This document shows, piece by piece, positions 43,234 through 51,696 of a stretch of DNA of 64,000 nucleotides (the stretch's first letter is position 1; the number at the start of each line of letters is the position of its first letter). A model generated the notes under the pieces. The model had not been told where the DNA came from and did no database searches. It was given only the letters and a program-made list of their open reading frames with translations. Origin of the DNA: Pedobacter psychrophilus (lineage in GTDB: Bacteria > Bacteroidota > Bacteroidia > Sphingobacteriales > Sphingobacteriaceae). The DNA lies in contig NZ_LWHJ01000031.1 in assembly GCF_001652725.1 (NCBI RefSeq), positions 62,001 to 126,000 of the forward strand, written 5' to 3'. A program made the position numbers and the translations under genes.

Positions 43234-43336
43234 ATTTTGTTTAACTATACAACAAAAAAGGCTAAACAAAATTTGTAGAATCCATTCCTTATTCTTAGTT
43301 TTGTTTAAGTAATCAACCAAAAAAGTTAAACAAAAT
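43234..43336. repeat. Tandem inverted repeats around the ECF sigma promoter
   Basis: Two adjacent copies of a 36-bp unit. Copy 1: arms ATTTTGTTTA (43234-43243) and TAAACAAAAT (43263-43272). Copy 2: arms TTTTGTTTAA (43299-43308) and TTAAACAAAA (43326-43335); the latter ends in the A of the start codon. Both have loops rich in CAAC and AAAAAAG. Confidence 0.7.
43272..43303 (+). promoter_or_regulatory. Promoter of the ECF sigma factor gene
   Basis: -33 TTTG (43272-43275), 20 bases, -7 TAGTTTTG (43296-43303). The -33 begins where the right arm of inverted repeat 1 ends, and the -7 overlaps the left arm of repeat 2, so regulator binding would cover the promoter. Confidence 0.55.
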
Positions 43337-43874
43337 GACTAAAATAGAATTCAATACTTTAGTAATGCGCCAAGCTTCATCATTAAAGGTTTATGCACTT
43401 CATTTTACCCATGATTCTGATGATGCTAACGACTTAGTTCAAGACACTTTGCTAAAAGCAATCACCTATTATAATAAGTTTAAAGAGGGTACAAATTTAA
43501 AAGGATGGTTGTATACCATCATGAAAAACACCTTTATAAATAATTATAGACGATTTGTTAAAATCAGTTCTATGGTTACCAAAACTGACGAAATATCTTC
43601 ATCTCAATTGTCATATAGCGCAATGAACAATGGTGGTGAACAAAAATTTATCATGGATGATATTAAAAAAGCTTTAAATTCTTTACAGAAAGAATATTAT
43701 ATACCATTCACAATGTATTTTGAAGGTTATAAATATCATGAAATTGCTGACCATTTAGAAATTCCTATAGGTACTGTAAAAACAAGAATTCACGTGGCAA
43801 GAAAATTATTAAAGAAAGATTTAAAAGCATACGATAATAAAGGATTTAATCCTCAAGCAGAAATAGCTGCTTAA
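43335..43874 (+). CDS. ECF-type RNA polymerase sigma factor
   Basis: A 179-residue sigma-70 family protein with region 2 (DANDLVQDTLLKAITYYNKF, LKGWLYTIMKNTFINNYR) and region 4 (YEIPFTMYFEGYKYHEIA-type, GTVKTRIHVARKLLKKDL). Regions 1 and 3 are absent, as in ECF sigmas. There is no anti-sigma gene beside it; the next gene is proline dehydrogenase on the other strand. It is preceded by tandem inverted repeats that likely regulate it. Confidence 0.92.
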   Translation: MTKIEFNTLVMRQASSLKVYALHFTHDSDDANDLVQDTLLKAITYYNKFKEGTNLKGWLYTIMKNTFINNYRRFVKISSMVTKTDEISSSQLSYSAMNNGGEQKFIMDDIKKALNSLQKEYYIPFTMYFEGYKYHEIADHLEIPIGTVKTRIHVARKLLKKDLKAYDNKGFNPQAEIAA

Positions 43875-43884
43875 TAATCACGAA

Positions 43885-45078
43885 CTAAATTTTTCTACGC
43901 TTTATCTCAGAAGAGATTAATTTTAATTCTCTTCCCATTTGTCCAGCTATAGCTGTATTTTCTTCTGCCCTTCTAAATAAATAAGGTAGTACCGCTTTTA
44001 CTGGTCCATAAGGAACATATTTTGCTACATTATAATTTGCATTCGATAGATTAAAGCTCAAATTATCGCTCATTCCCAGTAGCTGTGAAAAATAAATATT
44101 TGAATGATTGTTTTCAATAGATTTAAATTCCATTTTCTCTATTAAAGTTTCACAGCTGTATTGATTGTGCGTACCCGCTACAAAGTTTACATCTTTCAAA
44201 TTATCTAAACAGAATGAAGTGGCAAGATTATAATCTCTATCTGTACTAGCTTTATCTGCTTGTATTGGCGAATTATAATCCATTTCTAAAGCTCTTTTTC
44301 GCTCTTTTTCCATATATGCTCCTCTCACTAATTTTGCTCCTAAAATAAATCCTTCTGCTTGTCCTAAAGTTAAATCTGTAATTAAGGATGCTAATTTATC
44401 ATGCCTATATAATTGGTAAGTATTAAAGATTATTGCTTTTTCTTTATTGTACTGGCGCATTAATCCTAATGCCAAATTATCAATGGCATCTTGTATCCAA
44501 CTTTCTTCTGCATCAATCATTAAAGGTTTTTGTAACTCAAAAGCGGTTTTAGCGATGTTTTCCAGTCTTGATAATGCTTTTTGCCACTCAAAATTTTCTA
44601 ACTTATTTAACTCCTCTTTATTATTTATTTTCCGAATTAATTCAAACCTGGCAATCCCAGTAACTTTAAAAACACAAAAAGGAATTGCTTGTGGCATTTC
44701 GACAGCTTTCTTTATGGTATCAATAATTTCCATTGCTGTGTGTTCAAAAACACTTTCTTCCTCTTCGCCTTCAATAGAATAATCCAAAATAGTTCCTACA
44801 CCTTCTTTTGCTAGCTTATTGATAGTTGAGGTACAATCTGCTATAGTTTCGCCTCCACAAAATTGTTTAAAAATTGTTTTTTTGATAATTTTTGTAATTG
44901 GCAATTTAATAGCCATTGCAAATTTGGTCATAAACGGCCCAATATTTACCAGTACATTATTACTAATGGCTTTAAATAACCAAAAAGATTCTTTCAACTC
45001 TTTATTAGTTTGATGTTTAAAGGCAATAGCAGTATCATCAAATGATAAAGTCTTAGGTTCAATTGGATTTGTAATCAT
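43885..45078 (-). CDS. Proline dehydrogenase
   Basis: A 397-residue FAD enzyme oxidising proline to pyrroline-5-carboxylate. Typical TIM-barrel motifs: LMIDAEESWIQDAID, FNTYQLYRHD, GAKLVRGAYMEKER, and the late FSQLLGMSD and KYVPYGPVKAVLPYLFRRAEEN (binding the proline carboxylate through Arg). It is the monofunctional form; the pyrroline-5-carboxylate dehydrogenase partner is not in the window. It converges with the sigma gene. Confidence 0.94.
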   Translation of the reverse strand: MITNPIEPKTLSFDDTAIAFKHQTNKELKESFWLFKAISNNVLVNIGPFMTKFAMAIKLPITKIIKKTIFKQFCGGETIADCTSTINKLAKEGVGTILDYSIEGEEEESVFEHTAMEIIDTIKKAVEMPQAIPFCVFKVTGIARFELIRKINNKEELNKLENFEWQKALSRLENIAKTAFELQKPLMIDAEESWIQDAIDNLALGLMRQYNKEKAIIFNTYQLYRHDKLASLITDLTLGQAEGFILGAKLVRGAYMEKERKRALEMDYNSPIQADKASTDRDYNLATSFCLDNLKDVNFVAGTHNQYSCETLIEKMEFKSIENNHSNIYFSQLLGMSDNLSFNLSNANYNVAKYVPYGPVKAVLPYLFRRAEENTAIAGQMGRELKLISSEIKRRKI

Positions 45079-45150
45079 TATAAGAAGAATATAAAAAGCA
45101 AAATTATAAAATCATTGAATATTATCTTCATACAACAATGGCTATTTTTG

Positions 45151-45158
45151 TAAGTTTG
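45151..45158 (+). promoter_or_regulatory. Candidate -7 box before the S4-domain gene
   Basis: TAAGTTTG plus C ends 5 bp before the ATG, giving a nearly leaderless transcript if used. A second candidate, TATTTTTG, is at 45143-45150. Confidence 0.35.
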
Positions 45159-45163
45159 CAGAT

Positions 45164-45370
45164 ATGTTAGAATTTACCTTAAAAGGAGAATTTATTCCAC
45201 TTATTCAATTACTAAAGATTACAGATTTAGTAAGTTCAGGTGGTGAGGCTCAAATGGTTGTAACCGATGGATTAGTAAGTTATAATGGAGTAATAGATTA
45301 TAGAAAACGCCTAAAAGTTAAAAAAGGTGATGTTATTGAATTTAACGGACAAACCATAAAAATTATATGA
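45164..45370 (+). CDS. S4-type RNA-binding protein (YbcJ/RqcP-like)
   Basis: A 68-residue protein that is one S4 domain: FIPLIQLLKITDLVSSGGEAQMVV followed by the loop GLVSYNGVIDYRKRLKVKKGDVIEF. Such mini-S4 proteins bind structured RNA. Its TGA stop overlaps the aroB ATG in ATGA, so the two are translationally coupled; nothing shown links it to shikimate metabolism. Confidence 0.88.
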   Translation: MLEFTLKGEFIPLIQLLKITDLVSSGGEAQMVVTDGLVSYNGVIDYRKRLKVKKGDVIEFNGQTIKII

Positions 45371-46428
45371 ATCCCATAAAAAATGATAACTATCAAGTGT
45401 TTTTTGATGATAGTTTAAATATTTTAAATAATATACTGGCTCAAAAAAAATATTCCAAAATCTTTATTTTAGTTGATGAACAGACAAGTGAACATTGCTT
45501 ACCTGTACTTCAGGAAAAGTTACCACAATTAACCGAATTTGACATTATTGAAGTGCCTAATGGCGAGGAAAATAAAACAATAGATTTTTGTATTGGCATT
45601 TGGCGAACACTGTTAGATTTTGAAGCGGATAGAAATGCATTGTTAATCAATTTAGGCGGAGGTGTGGTTACGGATATGGGAAGTTTTGCTGCAGCAACTT
45701 ATAAACGTGGTATAGACTTTTTACAAATTCCTACAACCCTACTTTCACAAGTTGATGCTTCTGTGGGTGGTAAAACAGGAATTGATATGGATAATGTAAA
45801 AAATATCATTGGCACTTTTTCTCAACCACAAGCTGTTATCATTTGTACTGATTTTTTAAAGACCTTACCAGAAAGAGAATTAACCTCTGGTTTAGCGGAA
45901 GTATTAAAGCATGGGATTATTGCCGACGTTGATTTCTTTGATGAATTGACTTTATTAAATGATGCTAAAGAAATTACTGTAAAACATATTCATAAATCAG
46001 TAAGCATAAAAAACAAAGTTGTCTTAGCCGACCCTTTTGAAAAAAATATCCGTAAAACTTTAAATTACGGGCATACCATTGGTCATGCTATAGAATCCTG
46101 GTCTTTAGTTAATGAGAAAAATTCACTTTTACATGGTGAAGCTATTGCTATTGGAATGATCTGCGAGGCATATTTAGCTAAAGAAACAAACGAACTTTCT
46201 GAAGAAGAACTTGAGAAAATTACCAATACATTTATTAAATTTTTTGGTAGATATAAAATCAGACCAGGTATCGAAAATGCGCTACTAGATATAATGAAGC
46301 AAGACAAAAAGAATTCTAATGGTAAAATAAGTTTCTCTTTACCCACAAAAATAGGAAATTGTAGCATTGATTCATTTATTGAAGAAAGCCTTATTTTAGA
46401 TAGTTTAAAGTATTATCAGTCTATCTAA
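45367..46428 (+). CDS. aroB: 3-dehydroquinate synthase
   Basis: Second step of the shikimate pathway (DAHP to dehydroquinate; NAD and metal dependent). It has 353 residues. NLGGGVVTDMGSFAAATYKRG and LLSQVDASVGGKTGID are the NAD/phosphate motifs; ELTSGLAEVLKHGII and NYGHTIGHAIES contain the metal ligands (Glu, His). It opens the aromatic gene cluster, and is coupled to the S4 gene by a 4-bp overlap; the pheA attenuator lies between it and pheA. Confidence 0.97.
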   Translation: MNPIKNDNYQVFFDDSLNILNNILAQKKYSKIFILVDEQTSEHCLPVLQEKLPQLTEFDIIEVPNGEENKTIDFCIGIWRTLLDFEADRNALLINLGGGVVTDMGSFAAATYKRGIDFLQIPTTLLSQVDASVGGKTGIDMDNVKNIIGTFSQPQAVIICTDFLKTLPERELTSGLAEVLKHGIIADVDFFDELTLLNDAKEITVKHIHKSVSIKNKVVLADPFEKNIRKTLNYGHTIGHAIESWSLVNEKNSLLHGEAIAIGMICEAYLAKETNELSEEELEKITNTFIKFFGRYKIRPGIENALLDIMKQDKKNSNGKISFSLPTKIGNCSIDSFIEESLILDSLKYYQSI

Positions 46429-46524
46429 TTATCTCTTTTTTCTGATGTAAGATGAAAGTTTAAATTAAAAAATTGACCATATTAAATTCTGTGAAATTAT
46501 TTTAAAAAAAATTTAATTCTTATT

Positions 46525-46554
46525 TTGTGATTTCAGATTATTGTGTAGATTTGA
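46525..46554 (+). promoter_or_regulatory. Promoter of the pheA leader
   Basis: -33 TTTG (46525-46528), 18 bases, -7 TAGATTTG (46547-46554). The predicted start near 46558 places the leader-peptide ATG about 13 nt downstream. The position and the TAnnTTTG box fit the Bacteroidota consensus. Confidence 0.65.
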
Positions 46555-46570
46555 CACATCAAATAAAAAA

Positions 46571-46633
46571 ATGACAAAAATCGCTACATATTACTATGCT
46601 TACTTTTATTTTAGAGATAAAAGCCGGGCATAA
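46571..46633 (+). CDS. Tyr/Phe-rich leader peptide of the pheA attenuator
   Basis: A 20-codon frame: M T K I A T Y Y Y A Y F Y F R D K S R A then TAA. Seven of eight codons in the block 7-14 are Tyr (five) or Phe (two). This composition is characteristic of attenuation leaders that sense charging of the corresponding tRNA. The last codons (AGC CGG GCA) form the 5' arm of the antiterminator, so ribosome position would determine which hairpin forms. It is too short for standard gene calling. The call is based on sequence pattern, not on expression. Confidence 0.82.
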   Translation: MTKIATYYYAYFYFRDKSRA

Positions 46634-46665
46634 TATGTTATAAAATATAAAACATAAAACCCGGC
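46623..46665 (+). promoter_or_regulatory. Antiterminator of the pheA attenuator
   Basis: GCCGGG (46623-46628) pairs with CCCGGC (46660-46665), supported by an inner stem TATGTT/AACATA (46634-46639 with 46651-46656). The 3' arm is shared with the terminator, so the two structures exclude each other. The arm starts 11 nt after the last Phe codon. Confidence 0.75.
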
Positions 46666-46686
46666 CAAACAGCCGGGTTTTTTTTT
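46656..46686 (+). terminator. Attenuator terminator before pheA
   Basis: Perfect 10-bp stem AAAACCCGGC (46656-46665)/GCCGGGTTTT (46672-46681) with a six-base loop and T-run 46678-46686. It ends 9 bp before the pheA ATG, so it can only act by stopping transcription of the operon. Confidence 0.92.
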
Positions 46687-46695
46687 AACCAAAAA

Positions 46696-47526
46696 ATGAG
46701 CACAATAAAAAGAGTTGCAATTCAAGGAATCAAAGCTTCATTTCATGAAGAAGCTGCTTTCAAATTCTTTGGAGAAGATATTGAGACGATAGAATGTACT
46801 TCTTTTAAACAAACTTTTCAAAAATTGGCAAATGGAGAAGCTGATTGTGTAGTGATGGCTATTGAAAATAGCATAGCCGGAAGTTTATTGCCAAACTACT
46901 CATTATTAAGAGAATATAACTTTCCGGTAATTGGCGAAGTTTACTTACATATCCAACTGCATTTAATGGCTTTGCCAGGAGTAGTATTTGAAGATATTAA
47001 AACGGTAACCTCCCATCCTATCGCCATCCGTCAATGCGGAGATTTTTTGGATGATTTTCCTAATTTAAAAATAATTGAAAGTAGTGATACTGCGGCTTGT
47101 GCTAAAAAAATTAAAGAAGAACAATTAACTGATACAGTTGCAATTGCAAACACTCTTGCTGCTAAACTTTATGGATTAAATATTTTAGAACGTAGAATAG
47201 AATCTAACAAAAAAAATTATACTCGTTTCTTGATTTTGACTGATAAACAAAGTGAAATCAAAAATGCAAACAAAGCTTCCTTATGCTTTCAGGTAAGTAA
47301 TGATGTAGGTTCTTTAGCAAATGTGTTAAACATATTAGCCGAAAACGATATCAATATGAGCAAAATACAATCTATGCCAGTTTTAGGAAAACGTAATGAG
47401 TATAATTTCTATGTAGATGTAGAATGGAATAATTCAGACAGTTATGATGATGCAATACGTAGAATTTTAAAACATACCGTAAACTTTAGCATTATGGGGG
47501 AATATGTAAAGAACGATTCGGTTTAA
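46696..47526 (+). CDS. pheA: Prephenate dehydratase
   Basis: Makes phenylpyruvate from prephenate, the committed step to phenylalanine. It has 276 residues: the dehydratase domain occupies 1-180, with GIKASFHEEAAFKFF, the ENSIAGSL substrate motif and the catalytic Thr-Arg-Phe in NYTRFLIL, followed by an ACT domain (about 190-270, VGSLANVLNILAENDINMSKIQSMP) for feedback by phenylalanine. It is monofunctional, with no chorismate mutase domain, which is instead fused to the next enzyme. Expression is probably attenuated by the leader upstream. Confidence 0.96.
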   Translation: MSTIKRVAIQGIKASFHEEAAFKFFGEDIETIECTSFKQTFQKLANGEADCVVMAIENSIAGSLLPNYSLLREYNFPVIGEVYLHIQLHLMALPGVVFEDIKTVTSHPIAIRQCGDFLDDFPNLKIIESSDTAACAKKIKEEQLTDTVAIANTLAAKLYGLNILERRIESNKKNYTRFLILTDKQSEIKNANKASLCFQVSNDVGSLANVLNILAENDINMSKIQSMPVLGKRNEYNFYVDVEWNNSDSYDDAIRRILKHTVNFSIMGEYVKNDSV

Positions 47527-47579
47527 TTAGAACAAAGATTAAAGAACAAAGATAATAGACAAAAATAAAGGTAGATCGG

Positions 47580-47607
47580 ATTCAACCATTCAAAATTCTA
47601 TCATTCA
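47580..47607 (+). repeat. ATTCAAYCATTCAAAATTCTATCATTCA element, copy B
   Basis: Near-identical twin of 41494-41521 (one mismatch over 28 bp). It lies 20 bp before the DAHP synthase ATG. Confidence 0.7.
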
Positions 47608-47627
47608 AAATTATTATAAAAAAAAGC

Positions 47628-48734
47628 ATGAAACTTAACCTAAACATACAACCATTAAGCAGCTGGATGAACGTAACTCATCAGCCGTTGGTAATCTCTG
47701 GCCCATGCAGTGCCGAAACAGAAGAACAATTATTAGCAACCGCTCGTTTATTAAAAGCTACTGGAAAAGTTAGCGTTTTAAGAGCAGGTATTTGGAAACC
47801 AAGAACTCGTCCCGGAGAATTTGAAGGGATTGGAAGCATTGGTTTAGAATGGCTTAATAAAGCTAAAGCAGAGACTGGTTTACCAATTGCAGTAGAAGTT
47901 GCAAATGCAAAACATGTTAAAGAAGCTTTGGCTGCTGGTGTAGATATCCTTTGGATTGGTGCAAGATCAACTGTAAATCCTTTTACAGTACAAGAAATTG
48001 CAGATGCATTAGAAGGTCATGATGTACCAGTAATGGTTAAAAATCCAATAAATCCTGATCTTTCTTTATGGATTGGCGCTTTAGAGCGTATCAACCGAGC
48101 TGGAATCACAAAATTGGCGGCAATTCATAGAGGTTTTTCTTCATTCGAGAAAACTGCTTTTCGTAATCAACCCATGTGGGATTTGGCAATCAGTTTAAAA
48201 ACATTGTTACCACAATTGCCAATTTTGAACGATCCTTCTCACATTTGCGGATCTAGAGAATTGATTCCTTTCATTGCACAAAAAGCTCTAGATTTAGATA
48301 TGCAAGGTTTAATGATTGAAGCTCATATTGATCCTTCAGTTGCTTGGACAGATGCTGCTCAGCAAGTTACTCCAGCTGCATTAAGTGAAATGATTGATGG
48401 TTTTGTTTTAAGAAAAGCAGAATCTAAAAATCCTGATTTTGTAGATAAATTAGCTGTGATGAGAGAAAAAATTGACCAAATTGATGATCAAATTTTTCAA
48501 AAATTAGGAGAAAGAATGAAAATTGTAGAGCAAATAGGTGAATATAAAAGAGATAATGATGTGACCATTCTCCAGGTTTCTAGATGGGATGAAATCCTGC
48601 AAAAAAGAACAGCTTATGGTTCTGTTTTAAAACTTGAAAAAGATTTTACTGAGAAAGTTTTAGAATTGATACATAGCGAATCTATCCGTAAGCAAACGGC
48701 AATCATGAATGCAACAAAAGCCGAGCTAGGATAA
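47628..48734 (+). CDS. Bifunctional DAHP synthase/chorismate mutase
   Basis: A 368-residue fusion. Residues 1-265 are a class I-beta DAHP synthase: GPCSAETEEQL, WKPRTRPGEFEGIG, MVKNPINPD, AIHRGFSS and NDPSHICG. Residues 275-365 are an AroQ-type chorismate mutase (VDKLAVMREKIDQIDDQIFQKLGERMKIVEQIGEYKR). So one protein supplies both the entry to the shikimate pathway and the branch to prephenate. Its stop overlaps the aroA start by one base. It follows pheA by about 100 bp and is probably part of the attenuated transcript. Confidence 0.95.
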   Translation: MKLNLNIQPLSSWMNVTHQPLVISGPCSAETEEQLLATARLLKATGKVSVLRAGIWKPRTRPGEFEGIGSIGLEWLNKAKAETGLPIAVEVANAKHVKEALAAGVDILWIGARSTVNPFTVQEIADALEGHDVPVMVKNPINPDLSLWIGALERINRAGITKLAAIHRGFSSFEKTAFRNQPMWDLAISLKTLLPQLPILNDPSHICGSRELIPFIAQKALDLDMQGLMIEAHIDPSVAWTDAAQQVTPAALSEMIDGFVLRKAESKNPDFVDKLAVMREKIDQIDDQIFQKLGERMKIVEQIGEYKRDNDVTILQVSRWDEILQKRTAYGSVLKLEKDFTEKVLELIHSESIRKQTAIMNATKAELG

Positions 48735-49972
48735 TGAATCCATCAGTTATTATAAAAAAGTCTCAAATTTCTGCTGAAGAAACCATTAATTTAACAGGCT
48801 CAAAAAGTGAAAGTAATAGAGCGCTTATCATATCGGCGTTAAGCAAAGGGAAAGTGATTATTAAAAACCTTTCTTCAGCAGCTGATACCGTTACCTTAAA
48901 TGGGATTTTAAATCATGAAAATGAGCATCCAAAAGTTGTAAATGTTGGGCCAACTGGTACGGCAATGCGTTTTTTGACTGCTTATTTTTCTTTAAAAGGA
49001 GAAAAAATTGAAATTACAGGTTCAGATAGGATGAAACAACGTCCTATTGGAACTTTGGTTGATGCCTTGCGAACTTTGGGAGCGGATATTTCTTATCAAG
49101 AAGAAGATGGTTTCCCACCTGTTTTAATTAATGGTGCGTTTGATCAAAAAACAGCTCATATCTTAATTCGTGGTGACATTAGCTCTCAATTTTTGACTGC
49201 TTTATTGCTCGTAGCTAGTTCTTTACCTCAAGGTGTAGATTTGGAAATTATGGACGAATTAACCTCCAAGCCTTATGTGGAAATGACTTTATCAATGCTG
49301 AAACAATGCGGCATCAACCATACCTGGGAGAAAGATAATATCGCCATTTTACCTCAACAATTTCAACCGACAACCTTAACTATTGAGCCAGATTGGAGTG
49401 CTGCTTCTTACTGGTACAGCGTTGTTGCACTTTCAGAGAATGCGAAAGTTCATCTTCCAAATCTCAAAAAGAATAGTTTACAAGGCGATAGTGAAATTGC
49501 AGAAATCATGTCTTTATTTGGAGTTGAGACTATTTATCATGAAAATGGAGTTACTATTGAAAAAGTTGGAAATGAAATTAAGCCACAACTTTTAGATTTT
49601 AAAGAATGTCCTGATTTAGCACAAACAGTTATTGTTTGCTCTGCACTTTTATGTAAAGAATTTAGTTTTTCTGGCCTGGAAACTTTAAAGATTAAAGAAA
49701 CCAATAGGATTTTTGCTTTACAAACGGAATTAGCCAAAATTGGAGCGAAACTGATAGAAACTCAAGCAGATGTTTATCAATTAGATTGTGAATTAGTAAA
49801 CATTCCGTCACAAATAACTGTTGCCACATATGAAGATCACAGAATGGCAATGGCTTTTGCACCAATGGCAATGATGATTGATAAAGTAACTATTGAAGAA
49901 GCAAAAGTAGTAGAAAAATCATATCCTCATTTTTGGGAAGATTTTAAAAAGATAGGTTTTGATGTAAAGTAA
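48734..49972 (+). CDS. aroA: 3-phosphoshikimate 1-carboxyvinyltransferase (EPSP synthase)
   Basis: Sixth step of the shikimate pathway. It has 412 residues. LTGSKSESNRALIISAL and NVGPTGTAMRFLTAYF at the N terminus match the PEP/S3P-binding signatures, with GDISSQFLTALLL and the C-terminal TYEDHRMAMAF. The motif GPTGTAMRF is GxAGTA.R in many family members. It is the last gene of the block pheA-DAHPS/CM-aroA, 1 bp overlapping the gene before. Confidence 0.96.
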   Translation: MNPSVIIKKSQISAEETINLTGSKSESNRALIISALSKGKVIIKNLSSAADTVTLNGILNHENEHPKVVNVGPTGTAMRFLTAYFSLKGEKIEITGSDRMKQRPIGTLVDALRTLGADISYQEEDGFPPVLINGAFDQKTAHILIRGDISSQFLTALLLVASSLPQGVDLEIMDELTSKPYVEMTLSMLKQCGINHTWEKDNIAILPQQFQPTTLTIEPDWSAASYWYSVVALSENAKVHLPNLKKNSLQGDSEIAEIMSLFGVETIYHENGVTIEKVGNEIKPQLLDFKECPDLAQTVIVCSALLCKEFSFSGLETLKIKETNRIFALQTELAKIGAKLIETQADVYQLDCELVNIPSQITVATYEDHRMAMAFAPMAMMIDKVTIEEAKVVEKSYPHFWEDFKKIGFDVK

Positions 49973-50009
49973 AAAGTTTGAAGTAAAAAGTTTAATATAT
50001 ATATAATTT

Positions 50010-50102
50010 GGGCGTTCGGGCGGGCTTTACACTATATCTTTTTTTGCTAATTGCAAAATGGCTAGCGCAAAAAAAGGATGCCGTTTCATTCCCTAACGCA
50101 AA
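50010..50102 (+). repeat. Dispersed intergenic palindromic element, copy 5
   Basis: A 93-bp copy with more GC at the start (GGGCGTTCGGGCGGGC), inner arms TTTTTTTGCTAATTGC and AGCGCAAAAAAAGG, and end CCTAACGCAA. Between aroA and aroC. Confidence 0.8.
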
Positions 50103-50209
50103 AAAACAATTAAAAATTTTTATGTATTTACTTAAAGACAACTAACAAACTAAATTAGTCATTTTTTAAGCCTACTAAACTAATTCCTAACCAACTAACA
50201 AAAAAATAA

Positions 50210-51298
50210 ATGGCAGGTAATTCCTTCGGGCAAATATTTAAAATAACCACTTTTGGTGAATCTCATGGCGAAGCCATTGGAGTTATTATTGACGGCTGTC
50301 CTTCTAACATAGAAATTGATTTAGATTTTATCCAGAACGAATTGGATAAACGAAAACCTGGTCAATCTAAAATAACCACACAACGCAAAGAATCTGATAC
50401 TTTCCAGATTTTGTCAGGTATTTTTGAAGGTAAAACTACAGGAACTCCAATTGCCATCATCATTCCAAACGAAGATCAAAAATCAAAAGATTATGATCAT
50501 AACAAAGATACTTTTCGCCCCTCTCATGCCGATTATACCTATCAGGTAAAATATGGGATTAGAGACCATCGTGGTGGCGGACGATCATCTGCCAGAGAAA
50601 CCGCAGCGAGAGTTGCCGCTGGTGCAATTGCTAAATTATTTTTAAAACAAAAAGGAATTGATGTTTTAGCACATGTGAGTAGTGTTGGAAATTTAGATTC
50701 ACCAGAAATTGATTTTACTTCTGCGGAGGAATTTGTAACCCTAAGAGAAAATAATATTGTTAGATGTGCAGATGCAAAAACTGCGGAGCAAATGATTGAA
50801 TTAATTGATGGTATTAGAAAAGAAGGCGATACCATTGGTGGTAAAATTACTTGTTACATTAAAAATTGCCCTGTTGGTTTAGGAGAACCCGTTTTTGATA
50901 AGCTTCATGCCGATTTAGGCAAAGCCATGTTAAGTATTAATGCGGTTCATGGTTTTGATTATGGATCTGGTTTTGATGGCTCCACGATGCGAGGATCACA
51001 ACATAACGATGCTTTTCAATCAAGCGAAAGCGGAAAAATATCTACTAAAACCAATTTCTCTGGCGGTGTTCAAGGTGGGATTTCTAACGGAATGGATATT
51101 AATATGCGTATTGCTTTTAAACCAGTTGCCACTATCATGAGCAACCAGAATACTGTAAACAAATCTGGTGAAGCCGCAGAGATTAAAGGAAAAGGTCGTC
51201 ATGATCCTTGTGTGGTTCCAAGAGCGGTAGCTATTGTTGAGGCAATGGCTGCTTTAGTTATAGTTGATCATTATTTAAGAAATCAGCTGTATAAATAA
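50210..51298 (+). CDS. aroC: Chorismate synthase
   Basis: FMN-dependent last step of the shikimate pathway. It has 362 residues. [40 protein letters not shown] and [22 protein letters not shown] are standard. It is separated from aroA by 237 bp containing a repeat copy, so it may have its own promoter. Confidence 0.97.
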   Translation: MAGNSFGQIFKITTFGESHGEAIGVIIDGCPSNIEIDLDFIQNELDKRKPGQSKITTQRKESDTFQILSGIFEGKTTGTPIAIIIPNEDQKSKDYDHNKDTFRPSHADYTYQVKYGIRDHRGGGRSSARETAARVAAGAIAKLFLKQKGIDVLAHVSSVGNLDSPEIDFTSAEEFVTLRENNIVRCADAKTAEQMIELIDGIRKEGDTIGGKITCYIKNCPVGLGEPVFDKLHADLGKAMLSINAVHGFDYGSGFDGSTMRGSQHNDAFQSSESGKISTKTNFSGGVQGGISNGMDINMRIAFKPVATIMSNQNTVNKSGEAAEIKGKGRHDPCVVPRAVAIVEAMAALVIVDHYLRNQLYK

Positions 51299-51330
51299 TT
51301 TTTGATTAATTAAGTCGAGATAGACCATTC

Positions 51331-51690
51331 TTGAAACCAATAGACTTTTTTGAAAACATCAGAATCTTTGAATCCAAATTCATAAAAAATGGTCATGGGA
51401 TCACATTACCTAATTTTGGTATATTTCTATCTCCTGAAACCTTTTCCCTCCAAAAAGATTTGTGGCTTGTAAAACATGAATTTGGACATATTTTACAATA
51501 TCGAGAATTGGGGTTTATCAAGTTTTATTTAAAAATTGGAATTCCAAGCTTAATAAGTGCCATAAAACAGAATTTAAAAAAAGATTATTATCATCAAAAA
51601 CATAATGTTGAAATTGATGCGAATAGAAGATCTTATTTATATTTTGATAAACCTAAAGATTGGCCTTTTAATAGATTTCCAATTAATTAA
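51331..51690 (+). CDS. Small HExxH metallopeptidase-like protein
   Basis: A 119-residue protein. HEFGHILQYRELG (HExxH) carries the zinc motif, with E and N residues further on (NVEIDANRRSYLYF) as possible third ligand. No known protease family is clear; there is no signal peptide. It starts at TTG 51331, with no better start seen. It lies 33 bp behind aroC. Confidence 0.65.
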   Translation: MKPIDFFENIRIFESKFIKNGHGITLPNFGIFLSPETFSLQKDLWLVKHEFGHILQYRELGFIKFYLKIGIPSLISAIKQNLKKDYYHQKHNVEIDANRRSYLYFDKPKDWPFNRFPIN

Positions 51691-51696
51691 AAAATC

